Part shown: in pieces, positions 34,481-42,929 of the stretch
Layout of the letters: the number at the start of each line of letters is the position of its first letter
Numbering within the stretch: the stretch's first letter is position 1
Assembly (NCBI RefSeq): GCF_000424285.1
Contig: NZ_KE384157.1
Location: forward strand, 219,167 to 283,166
Length of the DNA: 64,000 nucleotides
Direction: 5' to 3'
Origin: Butyrivibrio sp. MB2005
Lineage (GTDB): Bacteria > Bacillota > Clostridia > Lachnospirales > Lachnospiraceae
Notes under the pieces: generated by a model
Seen by the model: the letters and a program-made list of their open reading frames with translations, nothing else
Database searches by the model: none
What the model was told of the DNA's origin: nothing
Program-made: the position numbers and the translations under genes

Positions 34481-36957
34481 GATGCATTACCTCCATATAC
34501 TCTGGATATGTCTGCATTGACTTCTTCTATTCTTTTCTCAATTGAATCATGGTTTGCGATAATATATGCATCCCACTTCTCAGCGGCAGCCCTCTCAATC
34601 TCCTGGGCTTCTCTTGATAATTCCTCAGCTCCGATTATTCTGGCTGACAGCTTAAGACCATTCAGGATGATTCTGTAATTAGTCCAGTCTTTCTTCTCAT
34701 AACATGCCTGAAGCTCTGCCATAACCTCCTCAGAATCCCGCATGAACTCTTCAAGAACCTCACCAAAGAAGCCCTCGTTGCCTCTGCAGAGTCTGATACC
34801 TTCTGAAGCATCAAGGACTGTGAATCTCTCAGCGATACTTGTATCGATATCCGAGAAGGAATATTCATAGTCTTCACTTTGTTCAATTGCCTTGTACTGC
34901 CACATGGTAGAGGGCAGAATTTTCTTAAGAACACGCTCCAGTTCAGAACTTTCAATGGGCTTAGCGATGAATTCATCAAAGCCTTCCTTCATGAACATCT
35001 CTCTGACACCGCTTACTGCGTTTGCAGTGAAGGCTATTATCATAGTATGGTCATCAGTTCCGTAATGTTTTCTGATGAGCTTCATTGCTTCAACACCATC
35101 AACATCCGGCATCATGTGATCCATGAAAATAACATCAAATCTTGTTTTTTCACACTCATGAAGGGCTTCCATTCCGCCGCGTACAAGGGTTACATCCATG
35201 CCATAGCCTGCAAGTATACCCTTTGCAACAATAAGGTTCATCTCTTCATCATCGACTACAAGAGCCTTAACGCCCTCGAAGGTAAGCCTCTTGCCGCTGA
35301 CCTCAGGATCAAACTCCCAAAGGGCCAGCTTTCTGTTTATGGCACTTACAAGAGAGTGACTAAATACAGGCTTTCTGACAAAGGTTGCATTGCTATCTCT
35401 TGGAATTCTAAAGTCAGGGGATACAGAAACAACTATATCTATATCTCTGCCAATAAACTCAATATATTTTTTCTGCTCTGAGTATTCTTCCTCCGCCGTG
35501 AAAATATGAGTGATATTGCCGGTATCAACTAAGGACTTAAGAGCATCAAGCTCTGTTACAAAGTTAAAGGGCATACCCAGATCGTTAAATGAGGATCTTA
35601 GCATTGCAATATAATATTCACGAATTGCAGGGCTTCTGTATTTGGAAGTTTTCAGATAGCATGCCGCTGTAATCTTGGCAGATCTGTCCACTACTACGCT
35701 TGGCTTATCATCAATAACCTTCTGAGGAATACTGATGCTGACTTTGGTTCCCTTTTTCTTTTCACTCTTTATATGGACAAAGCCGCCCATTTCCTTGACA
35801 AAACCGTAGACGATGGATAGTCCAAGACCGATACCTTCTACTCTTCTGCTTCTTCCGGAATCAGCCTGATAGGCAGCCGCGGTTACCCGTCGCAGTTCCT
35901 CCTCCGACATACCGATACCTGTATCAGTTACTTCGATACACAGATTTACACCATAATTCTTTTTCCTTGTGAAAACCTTGAGGAAGATACAGCCGTTTTC
36001 ATCAGTGAACTTGGCTGCATTGGTTACGACGTGTCTTATGATTCTCTTAATTTTTAGTGCATCTCCTGCCATTCTCGCAGGAATATTGGCACACATATCT
36101 ACCACCAGCTCAGGGGCAGTCTGTCCATAAGTCTCCCTGTACTCTGTGACTACGTCGTTGATTATGGAAGAAATATGATATTCATCATCAGAAATAGTGA
36201 TACTGTCCGTATCTATCTCAGTATAGTCAAGAATATCTTCGATTCGTCCAAATAGTCTTCGACCTGCGTTCTGAATGGCATTAAGGTCTGCTTTTTTTCG
36301 GTCAACCTTCTCATCCTTTATCAGAATTGATGACAGACCAATAACAACGTTGATGGGGGTTCTCAACTCATGGGACACATTAGCCATGAAGTCCTCGGAC
36401 TTCTGCTTCATTTCACCAAGCTGTCTCTCCAGATCATCCGACACACCGCGGGATGCACTTAAGATTTCACACACATAACCTGCAACTCTGTTGGATACCA
36501 TCACAGCCAGCAAATTTAACAGTGTTATGGATGAAAAGAAATTACCACTGTCTTCCCTTTTCAGAATTATAAGGAGAAGATGATATGCAATTAGCATTAA
36601 ATATGTCACGAATAGAATTCGAAGTGATGCCTTATCCTCTGTAAGAGAAAAAAGCAACATAGCCAGAACTATTATCAAAGCAGAATGGTACAATGCATCA
36701 GAATGCGTACCATAGAAGAAAGTCGCAAGTGAAATAAAACCTGCGTAGATATAAATACGAAACCTGAACTCAAAATGCCCAGTGGAATAAAGGCTCCAGG
36801 AGATGGCCACACCCAAAAACATAACGGGGATAGTCCACATCTCCCAGCCTCTTGTAACTGCAGCAATGGCAAGACCAATCGTATACATCAGGTAGCATAA
36901 AAGCAGTACCAGCTGTATCGATCTTTGGTTTTCCTCATCCTTTTGGCTTCTGTTCAT
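34477..36957 (-). CDS. Hybrid histidine kinase with receiver and degenerate HPt
   Basis: An 826-residue membrane kinase. Residues 15-170 contain about six membrane segments. HisKA has His196 in NVSHELRTP; HATPase has VTNAAKFTDENG, DTGIGM and GIGLGL. A degenerate receiver-like segment lies at about 425-535, then a full receiver at about 550-670 (VVDDEE, FMDHMMPDVDG, KP). The C-terminal region, about 700-826, is HPt-like, but the phospho-His position reads LNGLKLSARIIGA, with Asn where the homologue at 39900 has His (VHGLKSSARVIGA). Phosphotransfer through this HPt is therefore unlikely. It starts 9 nt after the small membrane protein gene and is coupled to the DegV-kinase gene. Confidence 0.92.
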   Translation of the reverse strand: MNRSQKDEENQRSIQLVLLLCYLMYTIGLAIAAVTRGWEMWTIPVMFLGVAISWSLYSTGHFEFRFRIYIYAGFISLATFFYGTHSDALYHSALIIVLAMLLFSLTEDKASLRILFVTYLMLIAYHLLLIILKREDSGNFFSSITLLNLLAVMVSNRVAGYVCEILSASRGVSDDLERQLGEMKQKSEDFMANVSHELRTPINVVIGLSSILIKDEKVDRKKADLNAIQNAGRRLFGRIEDILDYTEIDTDSITISDDEYHISSIINDVVTEYRETYGQTAPELVVDMCANIPARMAGDALKIKRIIRHVVTNAAKFTDENGCIFLKVFTRKKNYGVNLCIEVTDTGIGMSEEELRRVTAAAYQADSGRSRRVEGIGLGLSIVYGFVKEMGGFVHIKSEKKKGTKVSISIPQKVIDDKPSVVVDRSAKITAACYLKTSKYRSPAIREYYIAMLRSSFNDLGMPFNFVTELDALKSLVDTGNITHIFTAEEEYSEQKKYIEFIGRDIDIVVSVSPDFRIPRDSNATFVRKPVFSHSLVSAINRKLALWEFDPEVSGKRLTFEGVKALVVDDEEMNLIVAKGILAGYGMDVTLVRGGMEALHECEKTRFDVIFMDHMMPDVDGVEAMKLIRKHYGTDDHTMIIAFTANAVSGVREMFMKEGFDEFIAKPIESSELERVLKKILPSTMWQYKAIEQSEDYEYSFSDIDTSIAERFTVLDASEGIRLCRGNEGFFGEVLEEFMRDSEEVMAELQACYEKKDWTNYRIILNGLKLSARIIGAEELSREAQEIERAAAEKWDAYIIANHDSIEKRIEEVNADISRVYGGNAS

Positions 36958-36966
36958 ATTTGCACC

Positions 36967-37338
36967 TCACATAAATGCAAGAAACAGTAACACGCCCATA
37001 AAAAGAAGTGAGATAGAATTAAGTATAATACCTAGATGCGGGAAGAATCTGAAAATATCTCGCTCCATTCTGGACATTATTCCCAGTACAAGCCCCACTA
37101 TTGCATATATTATGCAGATCAGAACAGCCACCGCAGATTTCGCCTGAGCCTGACCTCCGTTTCTAAATGACAGAACCACCGCATAGATGATCGTCACAAG
37201 GGAGATCAGACCAAGCGCCGCCGAAAAGACGCCTTTTTCCGGATGTTTTTTATCCGTGAAAACATAGCGGTCTCTTCGCCTGACCGGCAGCTTTAATCTA
37301 ATCTTTTTCCTTTTCCTTGACTCCTCCATAAACATCAT
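36967..37338 (-). CDS. Small membrane protein of unknown function
   Basis: A 123-residue protein. A very basic N-terminal 30 residues (RKRKKIRLKLPVRRRDR) precede three predicted membrane helices (about 38-58, 68-88 and 100-122). The first ATG overlaps the pyrE stop by 1 nt (TGATG); further ATGs 1 and 3 codons later are possible starts. Coupled between pyrE and a sensor kinase, so it may be a kinase partner. No function recognised. Confidence 0.8.
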   Translation of the reverse strand: MMFMEESRKRKKIRLKLPVRRRDRYVFTDKKHPEKGVFSAALGLISLVTIIYAVVLSFRNGGQAQAKSAVAVLICIIYAIVGLVLGIMSRMERDIFRFFPHLGIILNSISLLFMGVLLFLAFM

Positions 37339-38030
37339 CAGCCAAACTTAACGTCAGCTGCTCCGTACTCCTTATAATACTCATCGATAGCCTTCTTGAT
37401 ATCCTTGGTAAGGATAACCTCTCCGTCTATCGGCTTGTTGTAGAGACACTCAACCACTTCCTGCATGGTAACGATTGCATTTGCCTCAAATCCATAACGC
37501 TCACGGATCTCTGAAAGAGCGCTCATGTCAGAATCCTGTCCCTTCTCCTGACGGTTAAGAGACACCATAAGACCTACGATATCAACGTCAGCCTGCTCGC
37601 GGATAATCGGAACAGTCTCTTCGATGGACTTACCGGATGTAGTAACATCCTCGATGATAAGAACTCTGTCGCCATCACGCAGCTTGGTTCCAAGCAGGAT
37701 TCCCTTATCGCCGTGGTCCTTTATTTCTTTTCTGTTAGAACAGTATCTGATCTCTCTTCCGTATAATTCGCTGATAGCCACACAGGTAACTACTGTCAGC
37801 GGTATTCCTTTATAAGCGGGTCCAAAAAGGACGTCAAACTCAAGACCATAGGTGTCATGAATTGCTCTTGCATAGTATTCACCCAGTTTTCTAAGCTGTG
37901 AGCCTGTTACATAGGCACCTGCATTCATGAAAAACGGGGATTTACGTCCGCTCTTAAGTGTAAATTCTCCAAACTTAAGAACATTGCTGTCCACCATAAA
38001 ATTGATAAATTCTTCTTTGTAGCTTTCCAT
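37338..38030 (-). CDS. pyrE: Orotate phosphoribosyltransferase
   Basis: A 230-residue OPRTase, making OMP from orotate and PRPP. The PRPP-binding motif VLIIEDVTTSGKSI lies near 125; GPAYKGIPL and SGRKSPFFMNAGAY are also diagnostic. The ATG at 38030 has GGAG 11 nt upstream; a TTG three codons earlier is too close to it. It follows pyrF by 86 bp. Confidence 0.96.
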   Translation of the reverse strand: MESYKEEFINFMVDSNVLKFGEFTLKSGRKSPFFMNAGAYVTGSQLRKLGEYYARAIHDTYGLEFDVLFGPAYKGIPLTVVTCVAISELYGREIRYCSNRKEIKDHGDKGILLGTKLRDGDRVLIIEDVTTSGKSIEETVPIIREQADVDIVGLMVSLNRQEKGQDSDMSALSEIRERYGFEANAIVTMQEVVECLYNKPIDGEVILTKDIKKAIDEYYKEYGAADVKFG

Positions 38031-38116
38031 TTTTAACAAAACTCCTTTGAAAAATTTCTATTTATAAGCACACAAAATTATAACATAAATCAGCTGTATA
38101 AAGTATTCGTACATTA

Positions 38117-39037
38117 TCAGCCAAGTGCGCTGTTTATATCTTCCTTCATATCGAGAACCGCAAGTCTAGCTGCTTCGCCAATAAGCTCCTTAGAAGGATC
38201 GCCGTACTTCTCATTTTTCCATGCTGCGATGATTCCTCTTGAGGAATTAACGATTGCGCCAAGTCCGTCCTTATCAAAGAAATGAACAAGGTCTGAACCT
38301 TTTCCACCCTGTGCTCCGTAGCCGGGAACAAGGATGAAGGCGTGGGGCATAACATCTCTAAGTACCTTACCCATCTCAGGATATGTAGCACCTACAACAG
38401 CGCCTACATTACTGTAATCGCCGTCCATGGATTCCTGACCCCAGCTCTCAACCAAAGCACCTACTGTCTCATAGAGAGGCTTGCCGTCACAGATTTTGTC
38501 CTGTAACTCTCCGCTGCTGGGATTGGAAGTCTTAACAAGTACGAATATCCCCTTATCGAACTCGTTACATACATTTATAAAAGGCTTTACACCGTCTGAA
38601 CCAAGATAGGGATTAACTGTTGCAAAATCAGCATCAAAGCCCTTAACCAGAGTATCGCCAACCTTTGATGCTCCAAGATGTGCAAGGGCGTATGACTCAG
38701 ATGTGGAACCGATATCGCCTCTTTTTACATCGGCAATTACGAGAAGCCCTTTTTCATGGCAATAATCGATGGTCTTCTGATAAGCAACAAGTCCCGGAAG
38801 TCCGTACTGCTCATACATCGCTACCTGGGGCTTCACTGCGGGAACAAGGTCATAGATATGATCCACTATTTCCTTATTGAATTCAAAGAAGCTCTCCGCT
38901 ACAGCTTCCGCTGTGTTTCCATGCTCTGCCAAAGCCTTATCAAGGATCCTTTTCGGAATAAAATCTGTCTTGGGATCAAGGCCCACCACAATAGGTGCCT
39001 GCATCCTTTTAATGCCATCTGCAAGTCTTTTTATCAT
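38117..39037 (-). CDS. pyrF: Orotidine 5'-phosphate decarboxylase, type 2
   Basis: A 306-residue OMP decarboxylase of the longer (type 2) class. VGLDPKTDFIP near residue 18, VIADVKRGDIGSTS near 98 with the catalytic Asp-x-Lys-x-x-Asp, and LVPGYGAQGGKG near 240 are visible. Strong GGAGGAG ribosome site. With pyrE it forms the last two steps of UMP synthesis; the upstream neighbour is a receiver protein 41 nt away, with no terminator between. Confidence 0.96.
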   Translation of the reverse strand: MIKRLADGIKRMQAPIVVGLDPKTDFIPKRILDKALAEHGNTAEAVAESFFEFNKEIVDHIYDLVPAVKPQVAMYEQYGLPGLVAYQKTIDYCHEKGLLVIADVKRGDIGSTSESYALAHLGASKVGDTLVKGFDADFATVNPYLGSDGVKPFINVCNEFDKGIFVLVKTSNPSSGELQDKICDGKPLYETVGALVESWGQESMDGDYSNVGAVVGATYPEMGKVLRDVMPHAFILVPGYGAQGGKGSDLVHFFDKDGLGAIVNSSRGIIAAWKNEKYGDPSKELIGEAARLAVLDMKEDINSALG

Positions 39038-39078
39038 ACGTGTTCTCCTCCAATATATTTAGTTAAAGTAAGCTGTAC

Positions 39079-39867
39079 TCACGCATAGGGTCCGAAGAAA
39101 AATTCGTCTATTGCGCGAATAAGCTTTGCCTTAGGCATCGTTTTTAATAGATATTTCTCAGGTCTTAGTGATGCAACGGTTATAACACTTTCCTTATCAC
39201 TCTTGGATGTAAGGAACATAACCGGAATGTCAGCCGTTTCACTGTTGGCCCTTATCTGCTTAAGGACCTCCGGGCCATCCATCTGTGGCATCATATAATC
39301 CAAAAGCACCAGATCCACCTTGTTGTTCTGAAGGAAGGTGAGGGCTATTTTGCCTGAGCTTGCCATATAAACCCTATACTTAACTGAGAGCCAGGTTCTT
39401 ATCATTCTAAGCATGGTGCCGTCGTCGTCCACAACCAGAATCTTCTTTTTCTGATCCTCACCAAGTCTGCAGTTCTCAACCGCCATATCAAGATCGCCTG
39501 CAAGCATCTTGACATCAAGGGGTCTTAGGTAAGTCTCTGTAACCTTTATCTTGGACAATACCTTCTCTGCATAGGCAAGCTCATCGGTGTTACCGACTTC
39601 ATATAAGAAGAAATGCTCCTTGTCTATGGCATCATCCAAAAATCTCAGTACAGAAAGACCATTCATTTCCGGATCAGAATAATCCAGGTCGCCAAGATAT
39701 AAAACATAGAGCTGTGGCTTATCCTCTATATTATTGATCGCACCTGCTGAAAACTCGCACTGCACAACTTCATAGTCTTCGTTTTGTAAGCCTCTTGCTA
39801 TGGCATTAACCATAAAGCTTTTAGGTGATCCAATAAGAAGTACTCTTTTATCCATACTCATATCCAT
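39079..39867 (-). CDS. Two-receiver response regulator without output domain
   Basis: A 262-residue protein. Residues 1-120 form a receiver-like fold lacking the usual acidic pocket and phospho-Asp signature (pseudo-receiver). Residues about 137-255 are a full receiver: ILVVDDDGTMLRM, VLLDYMMPQMDG with the phospho-Asp, and MFLTSKS. No DNA-binding or enzyme domain follows. The ATG at 39867 is preferred because GAAGG lies 7 nt upstream; an ATG at 39894 is possible. It follows the hybrid kinase at 39900 closely and is probably its partner. Confidence 0.85.
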   Translation of the reverse strand: MDMSMDKRVLLIGSPKSFMVNAIARGLQNEDYEVVQCEFSAGAINNIEDKPQLYVLYLGDLDYSDPEMNGLSVLRFLDDAIDKEHFFLYEVGNTDELAYAEKVLSKIKVTETYLRPLDVKMLAGDLDMAVENCRLGEDQKKKILVVDDDGTMLRMIRTWLSVKYRVYMASSGKIALTFLQNNKVDLVLLDYMMPQMDGPEVLKQIRANSETADIPVMFLTSKSDKESVITVASLRPEKYLLKTMPKAKLIRAIDEFFFGPYA

Positions 39868-39899
39868 ACTCACACCTTCTTTTCTTACAAACATCTTTC

Positions 39900-42800
39900 T
39901 TACAATAGCTTTAACAGACCGTCTCTGTCAACAGCAGAGAGAAGTCTTTTGATCTCTTTGTAAGTATCCTTAAAATCATCAGGCATCCGATAGTCGTCCA
40001 TCATGGAAACCACATCATCTGCACTGTCAAAATAGTTACCTTCGACGAATTCCCTAAGACTCTTTAATGCACCCTTAAGTTCATCAGGTTCGATGAGAGG
40101 CTTTTTGAGCTCTTCCTCATTATTTTCATCTGCTGTATTAAGGGGCTTTAAGTATTCACTGTATGCCCTGTAATGCTCAAGCAGTTCAGGAGTGCGCCTT
40201 GTTATCTCGTCGATATCTTTTTTATTTCCACACTGTTCAAGGTATGCAGCCAGGTTAGAAAGCTCCGTTGCTCCTATTACCCTTGCACTGCTCTTTAGTC
40301 CGTGAACATAGGTGGTGTAATTCTCATAATCCTCAAACTTCCATGCATCCTCGATGGATTTGGATTTAGATTCAATTGAAAGAACAAAGTCCGTAGCCAC
40401 TTTCTTAAGAGCTGAAGGGCCACCGCAATTGGTGGATCCTGTTTCAAAATCAATCCCCTCAAGCTTGGTCATGATCTCGATAGCTTCCATATCCTCACTG
40501 CTGATTCCCTCCTCAACAATGATGTCTTCAAATCCGCCTTCTCCCGGTCTTATGATCAGCTCTTCAGGAAGATTTTTCATTATGGTATCTTCAAGTCTTG
40601 CGGAATCTACAGGTTTTGGCAGGTATCCGGCAAAGCCTTCCTTTAGATACATCTCTCTGGCACCGCTTATTACGTTGGCGGTCAGAGCATAAACAGGAAC
40701 ATCCTTATTTATGTTCTCTTCCATTTCATTCATGGCATGAAGAGTTTCGATTCCGTCCATCTTGGGCATTCTGTGATCCATGAAAATAATATTGTACTTA
40801 TTCGCACAGACCTTTTCCAAAGCCTCGTAGCCACTTTCAGCAAGATCCACCTTTACCTGGGTGGACTTAAGCAGTCCCTGGATAACCGTAAGATTGGCAA
40901 GGGTATCATCAACAACAAGTATTCTTGCATCAGGTGCATGGAAGCTCTCGTGGTAAGTAGCCTGCCCCATAAGTGTCTCCTCATAGGTGGCTGCAAAATC
41001 ACCGATGGGATTCCAGTTAAGAACCTTCTGCTTTACACTGAAGGAAAACTCACTTCCCTGGCCATACTGGCTGCTGACAAGAAGTCTTGAATCCATAAGT
41101 GCCAGAAGCTTTTTGACGATATTCATTCCAAGGCCGGTACCCTCGATGGTCCTGTTTTTACTCTCCTCGATTCTCTCAAAGGGAGCAAAGAGTCTTTCCA
41201 TATCCTCTTTTTTGATACCGATTCCTGTGTCCTTAACCCTGATTCTCAGGGATATTGTTTCATCATCAACCTTCCTGTGATCAACAGAAAAAGTGATGCT
41301 GCCTTCATTGGTATACTTTATGGCATTGGTCAGAAGATTCATTGCACACTGCTTTATTCTGATCTCATCACCCATAAGTATCAGCGGGAGCTCCGTTGAA
41401 ATATTAGTTTTCAGCTCAAGATTTTTACCCTTCATCCTTACCTTGGTGGTATTTATAAGGTCATTTATCATGGAACTGAGGTCATACTCAACAGGAATGA
41501 TCTCTGTCTTACCCGCTTCTATTCTGGAGAAATCCAAAATATCATTAACAAGCCCCAGCAGATGTTTGCCGGAATTATTAACATTTGACGCATACTTGGT
41601 GATCTCAGGATCCTTACTCTCCCTTAGAATCATCTCGTTAAAGCCCAGCATGGCGTTGATAGGCGTCCTTATCTCATGGGACATACTGGATAGGAAATTG
41701 GTTTTTGCCTCATTGGCCATCTGCTGCGCTCTCAGCTCGTCAGCCAAAGTCCTTTGTGCCTGGATCATTTTTACATACTGGACCATGGTCTCCGCCGTTT
41801 TTACGAAGGTCCGGTACATGTACTCAATCTCATCCCCGGTTGTAATGTTCAGATTTTGCAGTCTGTTTAGATTATCATCAAGCTTCGACGCCCCAAATTC
41901 ATAAAAGGCTCCGACAGCATCCGCCACCCTCTGTATTGGCTGCGAGATTCTGCTTTGAGCAAACTGATTGGCAATTACACTCATGGGAATAATTACTATC
42001 AGAATCAGCATGATGAGCTTCGTATCAAAAATCAGCGTCTGCCCGGTAAAAACAAACACTCCGTAATTCAGGTTTCTGACCTTTTCTATATCACTTACGT
42101 GCTGCTCCAATATGATGGCATTGCTGACGCTGTTCCAGTCTATATCCTGAATAATAGCTGTGACCTCAGGACTCTCCGCACCATTGGCGGTTCTCTGCAT
42201 ACCGGGTATAAGAGTGTTGGCATAAACTGCAGCGCAGATACCAAGTACTATTGCCTGTATGGAAATGGTCATACTTACCGCACGGCTCAGCTTAGAGTTG
42301 CGAATATCCGCGATTTTTTTACTAAAGGGATCCACATCCGATCTATAGAAAACGCCACAGAAGAACAACCCCTTAACCTTATTAGGCGCAATGCCAAAAG
42401 TAATATATATGATAGCTACAGCAACGAAGGCTTCCGGAAACTCATTCAGGAAATAAAAAATACTTCTTGATGGCAGAAATTCCATAAATCCCCTGCCTGC
42501 CAATATTCCAAGTACGCCGCCCCATACGCTTCCATAGAGAGCCATATAAACAAACATCATAATGAGAGCCTTGCGCTTTTTGGCAAACATCCCTGCCATA
42601 GTGCAATAGTAGGTCACTGCTCCACCCACTATATAGATTGCCGTTGTAAAGGCAAGTTCTTGATTTACCATTGTTTTTGAAACGAAAAGAATCAGACATG
42701 AAATAATAGAAGGAATAACACCTTCAGTTGCAGACAGCACAATTATAGGTGAAAACTTGAAGAGATACACAGCAAAATACTGAAATGTCGTCATGTCATC

Positions 42801-42908
42801 GCCGCTATCAATATGGATATTGTTTTTAATCGTGATTACCGTACAGAGCGTCAGCATTATAAATAAAACAAAATGCCTTTTTATGCTCTCTTTTCTTGCC
42901 TCTGACAT
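39900..42908 (-). CDS. Hybrid histidine kinase with HAMP, receiver and intact HPt
   Basis: A 1002-residue membrane kinase. About six membrane segments lie in residues 10-180, then an extracellular segment flanked by helices at about 215-235 and 298-316. HAMP is at about 318-375, HisKA with His411 in SMSHEIRTPINAM, HATPase about 520-640 (NLLTNAIKYTNEG, GTGLGM), a receiver about 685-800 (VVDDTLANL, FMDHRMPKMDG) and an HPt near 850-930 with the phospho-His in VHGLKSSARVIGA. All phosphorelay residues seem present, unlike the paralogue at 34477. It starts 21 nt after the EAL-protein gene. Confidence 0.92.
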   Translation of the reverse strand: MSEARKESIKRHFVLFIMLTLCTVITIKNNIHIDSGDDMTTFQYFAVYLFKFSPIIVLSATEGVIPSIISCLILFVSKTMVNQELAFTTAIYIVGGAVTYYCTMAGMFAKKRKALIMMFVYMALYGSVWGGVLGILAGRGFMEFLPSRSIFYFLNEFPEAFVAVAIIYITFGIAPNKVKGLFFCGVFYRSDVDPFSKKIADIRNSKLSRAVSMTISIQAIVLGICAAVYANTLIPGMQRTANGAESPEVTAIIQDIDWNSVSNAIILEQHVSDIEKVRNLNYGVFVFTGQTLIFDTKLIMLILIVIIPMSVIANQFAQSRISQPIQRVADAVGAFYEFGASKLDDNLNRLQNLNITTGDEIEYMYRTFVKTAETMVQYVKMIQAQRTLADELRAQQMANEAKTNFLSSMSHEIRTPINAMLGFNEMILRESKDPEITKYASNVNNSGKHLLGLVNDILDFSRIEAGKTEIIPVEYDLSSMINDLINTTKVRMKGKNLELKTNISTELPLILMGDEIRIKQCAMNLLTNAIKYTNEGSITFSVDHRKVDDETISLRIRVKDTGIGIKKEDMERLFAPFERIEESKNRTIEGTGLGMNIVKKLLALMDSRLLVSSQYGQGSEFSFSVKQKVLNWNPIGDFAATYEETLMGQATYHESFHAPDARILVVDDTLANLTVIQGLLKSTQVKVDLAESGYEALEKVCANKYNIIFMDHRMPKMDGIETLHAMNEMEENINKDVPVYALTANVISGAREMYLKEGFAGYLPKPVDSARLEDTIMKNLPEELIIRPGEGGFEDIIVEEGISSEDMEAIEIMTKLEGIDFETGSTNCGGPSALKKVATDFVLSIESKSKSIEDAWKFEDYENYTTYVHGLKSSARVIGATELSNLAAYLEQCGNKKDIDEITRRTPELLEHYRAYSEYLKPLNTADENNEEELKKPLIEPDELKGALKSLREFVEGNYFDSADDVVSMMDDYRMPDDFKDTYKEIKRLLSAVDRDGLLKLL

Positions 42909-42929
42909 TCTCTTTATTTCCTCTTTGCT

